DNA from: Alphaproteobacteria bacterium
Lineage (GTDB): Bacteria > Pseudomonadota > Alphaproteobacteria > Rhizobiales > Xanthobacteraceae
DNA length: 63,763 bases
Direction of reading: 5' to 3'
NCBI GenBank assembly: GCA_005884685.1
Contig: VBAH01000038.1
Coordinates: forward strand, 1 to 63,763
A program made the translations under genes and the position numbers. Shown here in pieces: positions 9,726 to 18,498 of the stretch. A model generated the notes under the pieces. That model saw only the letters and a program-made list of their open reading frames with translations. It was not told the origin of the DNA and ran no database searches. Every line of letters begins with the position of its first letter. Position 1 is the stretch's first letter.

Positions 9726-10982
9726 ATGCAGAACCTCGTGATCGATGCCGAGCGGCTGTGGGGCGAGCTGATGGAGACCGCCACCATCGGCGGCACGCCC
9801 AAGGGCGGCATCTGCCGCCTCACCTTGACCGATCTCGACCGCCAGGTGCGTGACTGGTTTCGCGCGCGAGCCGAGGCGCTCGGCTGCACCGTCACCGTGG
9901 ACGACATGGGCGCGATGTTCGCGCGCCGCCCGGGCCAGCGGAACGACATTGCGCCCATTGCGATGGGCAGCCACCTCGATACCCAGCCGACCGGCGGCAA
10001 GTTTGATGGTGTTCTTGGTGTTCTTGGCGCGCTGGAGGCTCTGCGGACTTTGGTGCAGGCCGGCTACGAGACGTTCGCGCCGATCGAGGTCGTCAACTGG
10101 ACCAACGAGGAAGGCTCGCGCTTTGCGCCCGCCATGGTCGCGTCCGGCGTGTTCGCCGGCGCCTTCACGCGCGACTGGGCGGTCTCGCGCGAGGACCGGA
10201 GCGGCGTGACGTTCGGCGCCGCGCTCGAGGCGATCGGCTATCGCGGAGCCGAGCCGTGCGGGCAGCATCCGCTCTCCGCATTTTTCGAGTTGCACATCGA
10301 GCAGGGGCCGATCCTCGAAGCCGAGAAAAAGGACATCGGCATCGTCACCGGCGTGCAGGGCATGCGCTGGTACGAGGTGACGGTGACCGGGGAATCCGCG
10401 CACACCGGCGCGACGCCGATGCGGCTGCGCAAGAATGCGCTGCTTGGGGCAGCGCGTCTGGTCGAGCGTGTCAATGCGATTGCGGAAGCGCATGCGCCGG
10501 CGGCGCTCGGCGCGGTCGGGCTGATGGAGGTGCGGCCGAATTCGCGCAACGTCGTGCCGGGCGAGGTATTCTTCTGCGTCGACCTGCGCCATCCGGACGC
10601 CGCCGTCCTCGACCGGCTCGAAGCGGCGTACACCGCGTCGCTGCGCGAGATCTGCGACCCACTCGCGCTGAGCGTGTCGTCGAGCCGCATCTGGGATCAG
10701 CCGCCGGTGCGCTTCGATGCCGCCTGTGTCGCGTCCGTGCGCCGTGCCGCCGCGCTGAGCGGATTGTCCGCGCAGGAGATTATTTCCGGTGCCGGCCACG
10801 ATGCGGCCTATGTTTCTCGCGTCGCGCCGACCGCGATGATTTTCGTCCCCTGCCGTGATGGCGTCAGCCACAACGAGGCCGAGTTCACCTCCAGGGAGCA
10901 GTGCGCGGCCGGTGCGCAGGTGCTGCTGCAGGCGGTGCTCGACTACGACCGGACGCTCGCGGAACGGCACGCGCGGAAATAA
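9726..10982 (+). CDS. M20-type Zn-dependent amidase (N-carbamoyl-L-amino acid hydrolase/allantoate amidohydrolase family)
   Basis: A 418-residue binuclear-metal amidohydrolase. Signatures are GSHLDTQPTGGKFDGVLGVL (His/Asp ligands), NEEGSRFAPAM (catalytic Glu pair), HIEQGPILE and the C-terminal GAGHDA. These distinguish the HyuC/AmaB/AllC branch from ordinary M20 peptidases: such enzymes release ammonia/CO2 from N-carbamoyl amino acids, allantoate or ureidoglycine-type substrates. Without hydantoinase or allantoinase genes alongside, the exact substrate cannot be chosen. Start ATG follows GGGGACGA. Confidence 0.9.
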   Translation: MQNLVIDAERLWGELMETATIGGTPKGGICRLTLTDLDRQVRDWFRARAEALGCTVTVDDMGAMFARRPGQRNDIAPIAMGSHLDTQPTGGKFDGVLGVLGALEALRTLVQAGYETFAPIEVVNWTNEEGSRFAPAMVASGVFAGAFTRDWAVSREDRSGVTFGAALEAIGYRGAEPCGQHPLSAFFELHIEQGPILEAEKKDIGIVTGVQGMRWYEVTVTGESAHTGATPMRLRKNALLGAARLVERVNAIAEAHAPAALGAVGLMEVRPNSRNVVPGEVFFCVDLRHPDAAVLDRLEAAYTASLREICDPLALSVSSSRIWDQPPVRFDAACVASVRRAAALSGLSAQEIISGAGHDAAYVSRVAPTAMIFVPCRDGVSHNEAEFTSREQCAAGAQVLLQAVLDYDRTLAERHARK

Positions 10983-11071
10983 TTTTTCAATGTGAGAAGG
11001 TGTCCCTCGCGGGCTTGTCATGACCCGCAGCTTTCCGCACATTGCCGGGACCTGCACTGCCCCGAGGCCGC

Positions 11072-11836
11072 ATGGTTCGCCCGCTCGCCGTCCGCCGCCA
11101 CAACGAGATCGTGCAACGTTTGCGCGCGGCCGGTTCGGTCAGCGTCGGCGAGCTTGCGACCGTCTTCGGCGTCTCGCACGAGACCATCCGGCGCGATTTG
11201 AAGCTGCTCGCGGACAACGGCCACCTCGACGTGGTGCACGGGGGCGCTGCGCGGCGCGGCATGATGGAGCCCTCGATCGCCCAGCGCGGCGAGGAGAACG
11301 CCGCGGGCAAGCTCGCGATCGCGCGCGCGGCCGCGCGCATGGTGGCCGACGCGAGCTCTCTCTTGATCGACTCCGGCACCACGACCGCGGCGCTGACGCA
11401 GGAACTGCTCGGCCGGCCCGGGCTCACCATTTTCACCAACTCGCTCAATCATGCGGTCACGCTCTGCCGCGTGCCGGGCAATCGCGTGGTGATGCTGGGC
11501 GGCGAGGTCGACAACAACGACGAGGCGACTTTCGGCACCGGCACGGCGACCGGAATCGACAGCGCGCGTGCTGACGTCGCATTCATCGGCGTCGGCGGGT
11601 TCGCCGAGGATGGCGGCATGACCGACTACTCGGTGGTCGCCGCGGAAACGCGCGGAAAGATGATCATGGCGGGCCGTGCTTATTTGCTCGCGGATCACAC
11701 CAAGTTCACGCGGCGCACGCCGTTTCGCGTGCCGAATATGGATAAATGCGCCGGCGTTATCGTCGACTGCATGCCGGATCGCGCGCTCGCGTCCATCTGG
11801 GCCGATCTGGGGTGGACCATCATCGTGGCGAAATAG
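11072..11836 (+). CDS. DeoR/GlpR-family transcriptional regulator
   Basis: A 254-residue repressor-type protein. An N-terminal winged helix-turn-helix (SVSVGELATVFGVSHETIRR, residues ~19-38) is followed by the HGGA linker and a DeoRC effector domain with SLLIDSGTTTAALTQEL, which in the family binds phosphorylated small molecules. ATG 11072 (MVRPLAVRRHNE) fits family N-termini better than the ATG ten codons upstream. It lies just ahead of the first FAD-GcvT gene in the same direction. The region upstream (10991) and the gap downstream (11841-11862) contain TGTGA-type sequences that could be its operators; that link is inference. Confidence 0.92.
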   Translation: MVRPLAVRRHNEIVQRLRAAGSVSVGELATVFGVSHETIRRDLKLLADNGHLDVVHGGAARRGMMEPSIAQRGEENAAGKLAIARAAARMVADASSLLIDSGTTTAALTQELLGRPGLTIFTNSLNHAVTLCRVPGNRVVMLGGEVDNNDEATFGTGTATGIDSARADVAFIGVGGFAEDGGMTDYSVVAAETRGKMIMAGRAYLLADHTKFTRRTPFRVPNMDKCAGVIVDCMPDRALASIWADLGWTIIVAK

Positions 11837-11840
11837 AATT

Positions 11841-11862
11841 GGTATTTTGTGATATTCTGTTG
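11841..11862 (+). promoter_or_regulatory. Candidate operator/promoter motif shared with phnW
   Basis: GGTATTTTGTGA followed by TATTCT lies 40 bases upstream of the FAD-GcvT start in a short AT-rich gap. It closely matches GGTATTATGTGA...AATTCT upstream of phnW (19733-19755). The match is by eye; statistical significance was not computed. Confidence 0.45.
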
Positions 11863-11902
11863 CTAGGTTTGGCATGCCGATCGAACCTGAGCCCGCAAGC
11901 GA

Positions 11903-14350
11903 ATGGACTCTCCCATATTTCCCGATAGCGCCCGGGCGGTCGTCATCGGCGGCGGCGTGATCGGCTGCTCGGTCGCCTACCATCTGGCGAAGCTCGGCTG
12001 GCGCGACATCATTCTGCTGGAGCAGGGCCGTCTCACCTGCGGCACCACGTGGCATGCGGCGGGCCTGGTCGGGCAACTGCGCGCGCACCAGAACATGACG
12101 CGGCTGGTGCAGTATTCGGCGCAGCTCTACCAGAGCCTCGAGGCCGAAACCGGGCAGGCGACCGGATGGAAGCAGTGCGGCTCGGTGCTGGTGGCGCGCG
12201 CGCCGGAGCGCGTCACGCTGTTCAAAAGGATCGCATCCGCGGCGCGTGCGCAGGGTGTCGCGTGCGAAATCATTTCGGTCGAGGAGGCCGCGCGAAAGTA
12301 TCCGGTGATGCGCACCGACGACATCCTCGGCGCGCTGTGGCTGCCGGATGACGCCAAGGTCAACCCCGCGGACGTGACGCAGGCGCTGGCCAAGGGCGCG
12401 CGCATGGGCGGCGCCAGAATTTTCGAGCAGACGCGCGTCACCGCGATCCACCAGAAGAATGGCATCGCGACCGGCGTCGCCACCTCGCGCGGCGACATTG
12501 CGGCCGAGGTCGTCATCAATTGCGCCGGGCAATGGGCAAAGCAGGTCGGCCGCCTCGCGGGCGTGACGGTGCCGCTGCATTCGGCCGAGCACATGTACAT
12601 CGTCACCGGCCGCATCGACGGCGTGCATTCCGACTTGCCCGTGCTGCGCGATCCGGATGGCTACATCTACGTCAAGGAAGAAGTCGGCGGGCTCTTGATG
12701 GGCGGCTTCGAGCCGGTCGCGAAGCCCTGGGGCGCGGACGGCATCCCGGAGAATTTCGAGTTCGGCATGCTCCCCGACGACTGGGACCAGTTCCAGATCC
12801 TGATGGAGAACGCGCTGATCCGGCTGCCGTGCCTGGAGACGGCCGAGATCAAGACCTTCATGAACGGCCCGGAGAGCTTTACGCCCGACAACAATTTCAT
12901 CATGGGCGAGGCGCCGGAATGTAAGAATTTCTTCGTCGCGGCCGGCTTCAACTCGATCGGGATCGCATCGGGCGGTGGCGCCGGGCGCGCGCTGGCCGAA
13001 TGGATCGCCGCGGGCGAGCCCTCGCTCGACCTGTGGCCGGTCGACATCCGCCGCTTCGCGCGCTTCCACGATAACGACCGCTTCCTCAGGGAACGCGTCA
13101 GCGAGGTGCTCGGCCTGCACTACATGATGCCGTGGCCGAACCGCGAATTGCAGTCGGCCCGGCCGCTGCGCCGCTCGCCGCTGTATGACCGGCTCGCGGC
13201 GCAGAACGCGCTGTTCGGCTCCAAGATGGGTTGGGACCGCGCCAACTTCTTCGCGCCGACGAAGGCCGAGGCGCGCATCGACTATTCGTGGGAGAAGCAG
13301 AACTGGTTTCCCTACGCGGCGGCCGAGCACGCGGCGACGCGCGAAGCGGTGACGATCGCCGATCTCAGCTCGTTTGCGAAATTTCTCGTGCAGGGCCGCG
13401 ACGCGGAGCGCGCGCTGCAATATCTCTGCGCCAACGATGTCGCGGTGCCGGTCGGCACGACGGTCTACACCGGCCTGCTCAATGCGCGCGGGACCTACGA
13501 GAGCGATCTGACCGTCGCGCGCCTCGGCGCCGATCGCTTCATGCTCGTGACCGGTACGGCGCAAGCCACGCGCGATGCGAACTGGATCAGGCGTAACCTT
13601 GGCGAGGCGGATGCGGCGCTCACCGACATCACCTCGGCCTATGCGGTGATTGCCGTGATGGGGCCGCGCGCGCGCGATCTGCTGGCGCGCCTGACCATGG
13701 CACCGCTCGGTCATGAGGCGTTTGCGTTCGGCGCGATCCGCGAAATCGGCATCGGCTACGCGACGGTGCTCGCCGCGCGCCGTACGTATGTGGGCGAGCT
13801 CGGCTGGGAGCTTTATGTCCCGACCGAGTACGCGTCCGGCGTCTATGACGCATTGATGGAGGCCGGCGCCGGTCTCGGCGTGCGCAACGCCGGCTACTAC
13901 GCGATCGAGTCGTTGCGGCTCGAAAAGGGCTACCGCGCCTGGGGCCGCGAGCTGACGCCCGATTACAATCCGTATGAGGCGGGTTTGAGTTTCGCCGTGA
14001 AGCGCAACAAGGACGATTTTCTCGGCCGCGCGGCGCTGCTCGCCGCGAAGGGAAAGCCGCCGGCGCGCCGGCTGATGAGCTTCGTCGCGCTGTCGCCCGA
14101 TACGCCGATCGCGCATGGCGGCGAATTGATCCTGCGCAACGGCGAACCCGCGGGCGAAGTGACTTCGGCCTCGTACGGCCACACCGTCGGAGGGATCGTC
14201 GCGCTCGGCTACGTGGCGACCGGCGGGGCGCGCATCGATGATGCCTGGCTCTCCGCCCGCTTCGCGATCGACATTGCCGGCGAGCGCGTACCCGTGCGGG
14301 CGAGCCTCAGGCCGCCGTACGATCCGGCCGGCGCGCGCGTGAAGGCATAG
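11903..14350 (+). CDS. FAD-dependent oxidoreductase-GcvT fusion (dimethylglycine/sarcosine dehydrogenase family)
   Basis: An 815-residue two-part enzyme. The N-terminal DAO half has the dinucleotide motif VVIGGGVIGCSVAYHLAKLG and the covalent-flavin-type segment TTWHAAGLVGQ. The C-terminal half is a GcvT-like folate-binding domain (TYVGELGWELYVPTEY, RLEKGYRAWG). Family members oxidatively remove an N-methyl group from dimethylglycine or sarcosine-like substrates and pass the one-carbon unit to tetrahydrofolate. Here a DMT exporter gene follows after 4 bases and a paralogue lies at 25289. Given the phosphonate genes nearby, an N-methylated aminophosphonate is a possible substrate, but dimethylglycine or sarcosine remains the default. 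No strong ribosome binding site is seen. Confidence 0.9.
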   Translation: MDSPIFPDSARAVVIGGGVIGCSVAYHLAKLGWRDIILLEQGRLTCGTTWHAAGLVGQLRAHQNMTRLVQYSAQLYQSLEAETGQATGWKQCGSVLVARAPERVTLFKRIASAARAQGVACEIISVEEAARKYPVMRTDDILGALWLPDDAKVNPADVTQALAKGARMGGARIFEQTRVTAIHQKNGIATGVATSRGDIAAEVVINCAGQWAKQVGRLAGVTVPLHSAEHMYIVTGRIDGVHSDLPVLRDPDGYIYVKEEVGGLLMGGFEPVAKPWGADGIPENFEFGMLPDDWDQFQILMENALIRLPCLETAEIKTFMNGPESFTPDNNFIMGEAPECKNFFVAAGFNSIGIASGGGAGRALAEWIAAGEPSLDLWPVDIRRFARFHDNDRFLRERVSEVLGLHYMMPWPNRELQSARPLRRSPLYDRLAAQNALFGSKMGWDRANFFAPTKAEARIDYSWEKQNWFPYAAAEHAATREAVTIADLSSFAKFLVQGRDAERALQYLCANDVAVPVGTTVYTGLLNARGTYESDLTVARLGADRFMLVTGTAQATRDANWIRRNLGEADAALTDITSAYAVIAVMGPRARDLLARLTMAPLGHEAFAFGAIREIGIGYATVLAARRTYVGELGWELYVPTEYASGVYDALMEAGAGLGVRNAGYYAIESLRLEKGYRAWGRELTPDYNPYEAGLSFAVKRNKDDFLGRAALLAAKGKPPARRLMSFVALSPDTPIAHGGELILRNGEPAGEVTSASYGHTVGGIVALGYVATGGARIDDAWLSARFAIDIAGERVPVRASLRPPYDPAGARVKA

Positions 14351-14354
14351 CCGG

Positions 14355-15200
14355 GTGGACCCCTTCGTCTTCGCCGCCGTGCTGGTTGCCGCCGCGTGCC
14401 ACGCCGCGTGGAACGCCCTGATCAAGATCAGGCTCGATCCGTTTCTCGCGATCGTGCTGATCTCGGCGATGGCCGGCATCGTCGCCTTGCCGCTGCTGTT
14501 GTACGTGCCGGTGCCGCCGCCCGCGGCATGGCCGTGGCTCGCGCTCTCGGTCGCGGCGCATCTCGGCTACTACATCGGCCTCTCCGGCGCCTACCGCGCG
14601 GGCGACATGGGGCAGGTTTACCCGATCGCGCGCGGCACCGCGCCGCTGATGACCGCGGCCGGCGGCGCGCTCCTGCTCGGCGAGAATTTCAACGTCGTCG
14701 GCTGGGGCGGCATTTTCGCGCTGACGTCGGGAATTTTCCTGCTCTCGCTGCGCGGCGGCGGCGAGTTTGCGCATCTCAACCGCCGCGCGGTCGGCTACGC
14801 GCTGTTCACCGCGGTGACGATCTGCTGCTACTCGCTGGTCGACGGGCAAGGCGCGCGCACCGCCGGCAACGCGCATAGCTATGCGCTATGGCTGTTCGTG
14901 ATCGACGGCGCGTTCATCACCGGCGTCGCGCTGCTCAGGCATGGCACCGGCGTGGTCCCGGGCGTGCTGCGCTTCTGGAAGAGCGGGCTGATCGGCGGCA
15001 CGCTCTCGCTCGCGGCGTACTGGATCGTGATCTGGGCGATGACCGTCCAGCCGATCGCGATCGTGGCGGCGCTGCGCGAGACCAGCGTGCTGTTCGCCGC
15101 GCTGATCGCGGTCGCGATCCTGAAGGAGCCGCTGCGCGCGAGCCGGGTTGTCGCGGCCGTGCTGATCGTCGCGGGCCTTGCCGCGATCAGGCTGCAGTAG
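14355..15200 (+). CDS. EamA/DMT-superfamily transporter
   Basis: A 281-residue inner-membrane protein with about ten hydrophobic segments in two EamA-like halves (first ~1-135, second ~150-281), GLSGAYRAGDMGQVYPIARG being typical of the family. The GTG start is 4 bases after the FAD-GcvT stop, so the two are probably co-transcribed and translationally linked. Such proteins generally export small metabolites or amino acids; whether this one handles a methylated amine or by-product of the upstream enzyme cannot be told from sequence. Confidence 0.88.
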   Translation: MDPFVFAAVLVAAACHAAWNALIKIRLDPFLAIVLISAMAGIVALPLLLYVPVPPPAAWPWLALSVAAHLGYYIGLSGAYRAGDMGQVYPIARGTAPLMTAAGGALLLGENFNVVGWGGIFALTSGIFLLSLRGGGEFAHLNRRAVGYALFTAVTICCYSLVDGQGARTAGNAHSYALWLFVIDGAFITGVALLRHGTGVVPGVLRFWKSGLIGGTLSLAAYWIVIWAMTVQPIAIVAALRETSVLFAALIAVAILKEPLRASRVVAAVLIVAGLAAIRLQ

Positions 15201-15340
15201 CTTCTTCTTCCCCTCTTCCGCTTGCGGGAGAGGGTGGCGAACGCCCATCAGGGCGTTTACGCCCGTCTTCGACGGGCTATGGGCGTGAGCCGGGAGAGGG
15301 CGCTTCTCAGTCGCCAAGAAGAATCTCCCTCTCCCGCCCT
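15201..15340. repeat. Palindromic element with nested 36-bp insert (copy 1)
   Basis: Arms of the CCCTCTTCCGC/CTCCCTCTCCCGCC type surround a loop containing the nested insert at 15246-15281, which begins CATCAGGGCGTTTACGCCC and ends TTCGACGGGCTATG. The insert is flanked by CGCC/GGCG, completing a hairpin. The same 36 bases occur at 33987-34022, 35461-35496 and 55459-55494. The following bases to 15620 hold no gene I can support. Confidence 0.8.
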
Positions 15341-15620
15341 CGCTGCGCTGGTCTTCCGTTTGGGCAGAAAAGACTAGGTCCGGCATCCAAAGGAGACTAG
15401 TGTCCCTGGATTCTCGGCAGTCGCCCGGACGACCCAGGCGCCGGCAACCCGAGAGCAACGTGAGCGCCCGCCTGTAAAGGAAAGGGGCCGAAACGCTCAC
15501 ATCGTCCCAATTCATCCAAAGCATCGTTATCCGTCGCGCCGCTGCGCGCGCGCCGGACATCAGGTCAACGAACAGCTGCTCTCGACGATACGTCGTTCTC
15601 CCACATGATCGGAATTCACG

Positions 15621-15800
15621 ATGATGAAGCTTCTGCCGCATCACGTCAGCATGACCGAGGCAAAGCGCCTCGGCGTTACGTCAGGATGGTACGGGACGAA
15701 GGTCAGCGGCACATTTGTGACCGGCCCTTTTCCCACAGAGGAAGGTTGCCTCAAGAACATCGCGCAGGTTGGCGCCATATCCCAAGATCAGCCGCTATGA
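15621..15800 (+). CDS. Small hypothetical protein (59 aa)
   Basis: An ATG-initiated frame of 59 codons (MMKLLPHHVSMTEAKRLG...QDQPL). It contains GTKVSGTFVTGPFPTEEGCL, a composition more protein-like than its antisense frames, and its stop TGA overlaps the ATG of the next secreted-protein gene (ATGA at 15797-15800), the usual sign of translational coupling. The ribosome binding site is weak. I do not recognise the family. It could be a spurious frame, but the overlap argues for a real two-gene unit. Confidence 0.45.
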   Translation: MMKLLPHHVSMTEAKRLGVTSGWYGTKVSGTFVTGPFPTEEGCLKNIAQVGAISQDQPL

Positions 15801-16129
15801 ACGGATTTGCTCAAGCGCCTCGATGCCTCGCCGCTGCTCTGGCCGCACGGGGTCCCGTCGCGGTGCGGTGTTCGATAGCCGCGGCGCTGCTCCTGTTGTC
15901 CCACCCCGCCGCGGCCTTGTACGCCGAGGTCAAGCCGGGCGTGAGCGTCGGCCTCGATTGCATCGCAAGCGTGAGCCTGTTGGCTCCCAAGCTGAGGACA
16001 TGCGCCATCGCCGAGGCAAAGATGCGAATCTGGTGCCCGAACGGTCAGGTGTTCGAGGGGTCGCTGGAGCATGGCGGCCCGTCGTCCGCTCTCGCGAGAT
16101 CGCTCTGCAATATGACCCAGGTGCCGTAG
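15797..16129 (+). CDS. Small secreted Cys-containing protein (110 aa), function unknown
   Basis: The N-terminal ~38 residues form a signal peptide with a hydrophobic core (CSIAAALLLLSHPAAAL) and a likely cleavage after AAA. The mature part is only ~72 residues, with four Cys (CIAS, RTCAIAE, IWCPN, SLCN) that could form two disulfides in the periplasm. The start overlaps the stop of the upstream 59-codon frame by 4 bases. A longer open frame extends upstream but would bury the signal peptide internally, so 15797 is chosen. No known domain recognised. Confidence 0.6.
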   Translation: MNGFAQAPRCLAAALAARGPVAVRCSIAAALLLLSHPAAALYAEVKPGVSVGLDCIASVSLLAPKLRTCAIAEAKMRIWCPNGQVFEGSLEHGGPSSALARSLCNMTQVP

Positions 16130-16238
16130 CGCACGAAGATCGCGCTCTCGCTCGTTGAGCGGGTCTCGGCGACGGCCGGCGAGCGGCGCGCTCGCTCCAA
16201 CCGGGCCGACGCGCGCCATGCGAGACAAGCCCTTGGAT

Positions 16239-17432
16239 TCACCCCATCGTCGCCAGCCGCACGGCTAGCGCGCACGCCCGCTCGTACTCCGTCACGTCGA
16301 CCCACTCGTCCACCGTGTGCGCCTCGTTCTGGCCGGCGCCGAAGGTCACCGTCGGGATGCCGTGGCGCACCATCCAGTTGGCATCGAGCCCGCCGTTGGT
16401 GGTGCGGATGTTGGGCTTGAGGCCAGCCGCCGACACCGCCGCGGCCGCGCGCTGCACAACGGGGAGCGAGTCCTTGATGCGGAACGGGTGATAGTCGGTC
16501 TGCACCTTGAACTTGATGCGGCCTGACTTCCCCTCGCTGTTCTTCACCGCCTTCGCGGCCTTCTCGAATGCGGCCTTGTAGGCGGCAGTGATCGCTTTGA
16601 AAAATTTCGCATCGTGGCTGCGCGACTCGCCGCGCACGTGCACGTAGTCGGTCACCACATTGGTGGCGTCGCCGGCCGGCCTCCCGGGACCGCCGGTCAC
16701 CGGGCCGACATTGCTGGTACCCTGCTTCCTGCCCTTCACGACCTTGCCGAACCAGCCGCCCTTCTTCACTTCGGCGAGCGCGAGCGCGAGGATCATGGTC
16801 GACGAGATGCCGCGCTCCGGCGCGCCGCCGGCATGCGAGGCGCGGCCGAAGATCTCGACCTCCCAGCGATCGGCGCCGACCGCGCCGACCACCACGTTCG
16901 ACGCAGCGCCGCCGTCATAGTTGAACGCCATCGAAGGCGCGCCGAGATCGGCCACATCGACGAAGCGCGCGCCCCACAGGCCGCTCTCCTCGCGCACGCA
17001 GAACAGCAGCGTGAGCGGCGGATGGGCGAGCTTTTGCTTGGCAAGCTCGGCCGCGAGCGTGACCAGCACGCCGCAGCCGGTGCGGTTGTCGCCGCCGAGC
17101 GCGGTCTTCGCGCTGTTGACGATCTTGCGGCCGGCAAGCTTCGGCTGCGCGCCGGCGCACAGCGGGACCGTGTCCATGTGTGTCATGAACAGCAGCGGCG
17201 GCTGGTTGTGCTGCGCGCCGCGACCGGGCAAATGCACGATCAGATTGCCGGTCTCGGTCGGCAGCGGGATGCGGGAATTCGCGTCGTCGAGATAGATCGC
17301 CTCCGCCGGCACGCCGACCTCTTTCAGCGCGGCCGCGATCTCGCGCCCGATCGCGGCCTCCTGCCCGGTGACGCCCTCGACGGCGAGAAAGCGCATCAAG
17401 CGCGAAACGGCGGCTTTGGTATCGACGGGCAT
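16239..17432 (-). CDS. M20 family metallopeptidase (peptidase T-like)
   Basis: A 397-residue zinc aminopeptidase-like protein. LLFMTHMDTVPLC holds the first His/Asp ligands, GGDNRTGCGVL the bridging Asp, FCVREESGLWGAR the catalytic Glu, and HAGGAPERGIS the dimerisation domain. The His in NEAHTVDEW is the last ligand. Overall layout resembles PepT-like tri/dipeptidases. ATG 17432 is preceded by AGGAAAG; the frame upstream is a shadow of the neighbouring MBL gene, which lies 41 bases upstream in the same direction, so an operon is likely. Substrate unknown. Confidence 0.9.
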   Translation of the reverse strand: MPVDTKAAVSRLMRFLAVEGVTGQEAAIGREIAAALKEVGVPAEAIYLDDANSRIPLPTETGNLIVHLPGRGAQHNQPPLLFMTHMDTVPLCAGAQPKLAGRKIVNSAKTALGGDNRTGCGVLVTLAAELAKQKLAHPPLTLLFCVREESGLWGARFVDVADLGAPSMAFNYDGGAASNVVVGAVGADRWEVEIFGRASHAGGAPERGISSTMILALALAEVKKGGWFGKVVKGRKQGTSNVGPVTGGPGRPAGDATNVVTDYVHVRGESRSHDAKFFKAITAAYKAAFEKAAKAVKNSEGKSGRIKFKVQTDYHPFRIKDSLPVVQRAAAAVSAAGLKPNIRTTNGGLDANWMVRHGIPTVTFGAGQNEAHTVDEWVDVTEYERACALAVRLATMG

Positions 17433-17473
17433 GGGCGTGCTTTCCTGACTTGTTGCGGCACGCCCACCATAGA

Positions 17474-18226
17474 TCAGGCGGCCTCCTTTTCCAGCACCGC
17501 GGACGCCTGTTTGCGCATGCGCTCCTCGTAATAGGTGCCGAGCGCGCGCAGCGCCGCGGCGCCGTCGCCCTGGAACGAGGGCCCGTGCATCAGCGCGAGC
17601 GTGCGCGGTGCAAGGTCCGCGAGCGCGCGGATCGTCGTTCCCATGCGCGGGCTGAGCGCCGAATAGTTGAACACGTCCTCGCCGGCAATCGCCGGCCCGA
17701 CCACATCGCGGTCGGTCAGCGCGGGGCCGTCGCCGAGCTGCGTGAACAGGTCGCCGCACAACAGCGTGCCGGTCGTCTCCTCGTACATCACGCCCGCGTC
17801 CCAGCCGTGCGGCGTATGCGGCGTGTCGAGATAGCGCACGCACTTTTCCCCGAGGTCGATCGTCTCCCGGTCGGCGAGCACGCGCGGCGTGCGGTCGGCC
17901 ATGTCGTTGAGCGAGACGTTGCAGCCGGTGGCCCCGTGCGCGACCTGCGCCTGCGGCGCGATGGCGAGCCACTCGTTCATGGCGCCGCACTCGTCGGCCT
18001 CGTAATGGCCGAATGCGATCCAGCGCAGCTTTTCGGGGGGAATGAGCCGGCTCACCGCGGTGCGGTTGAGCGGAAACATCCTGCGCAGGCCGGTGTGAAA
18101 CAGCAGCGGCTCGTTGCCGGTGATGAGGAAGGAGTTGAAGGTGAAGCCAGCAGGCGGCGCGATCTCGGAGACGTAGGTCGAGAGGCGATAGATGCCGGCG
18201 GCGATTTCGCTGATTTTCGTTTCCAT
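17474..18226 (-). CDS. MBL-fold diiron protein (ODP/flavodiiron-like metallo-hydrolase)
   Basis: A 250-residue metallo-beta-lactamase-fold protein with the ligand set of the oxygen-binding diiron proteins: H-x-E-x-D in FGHYEADECG, a His in TPHTPHGWD, the bridging Asp in LCGDLF and the C-terminal His in LMHGPSF. The HxExD form, rather than HxHxDH, points to a non-heme diiron site as in flavodiiron/ODP proteins; no flavodoxin or rubredoxin domain is fused. A role in O2 or redox sensing is inferred from the family. ATG 18226 follows AAGGAAG. It lies with the peptidase-T-like gene. Confidence 0.8.
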   Translation of the reverse strand: METKISEIAAGIYRLSTYVSEIAPPAGFTFNSFLITGNEPLLFHTGLRRMFPLNRTAVSRLIPPEKLRWIAFGHYEADECGAMNEWLAIAPQAQVAHGATGCNVSLNDMADRTPRVLADRETIDLGEKCVRYLDTPHTPHGWDAGVMYEETTGTLLCGDLFTQLGDGPALTDRDVVGPAIAGEDVFNYSALSPRMGTTIRALADLAPRTLALMHGPSFQGDGAAALRALGTYYEERMRKQASAVLEKEAA

Positions 18227-18371
18227 GACGTTTCTTCCTTGTTTTTGCGCGCCGCGTTGGGCGGTCGCGAGATTGGTCGTACCAGCAGCGGGAGTGAGCC
18301 CGAGCGGCACTTCACGTTCAATGCACAAGTCTGTGTGCAGATGTTCATCCCGGCTGCGCGCACAAACTCCG

Positions 18372-18489
18372 CTGTCATCCCTGCCAAGCGGCGCGCCGCG
18401 TCGCGCGAGCCGGGATCCATCGCGCTGCTCGCACAGGTGGAGAGATGGGTCCCGGGTCCCGCCACTTCGTGGCTCGCCCGGGGTGACAG
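18372..18489. repeat. Palindromic 'TCATCC...GGGTGACAG' element
   Basis: A divergent copy of the TCATCCCGG family: CTGTCATCCCTGCC at the left, ATGGGTCCCGGGTCCCGCC and CGGGGTGACAG at the right, with a CGGCGCGCCGCG stem inside. It fills most of the gap between the MBL and SMP-30 genes. Confidence 0.75.
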
Positions 18490-18498
18490 CAGAGCTTT

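Noticed and set aside
11018-14479. 1153-codon open frame on the minus strand opposite the regulator and FAD-GcvT genes
   Set aside because: Low-complexity composition typical of antisense frames in high-GC genomes; the sense genes are unambiguous.
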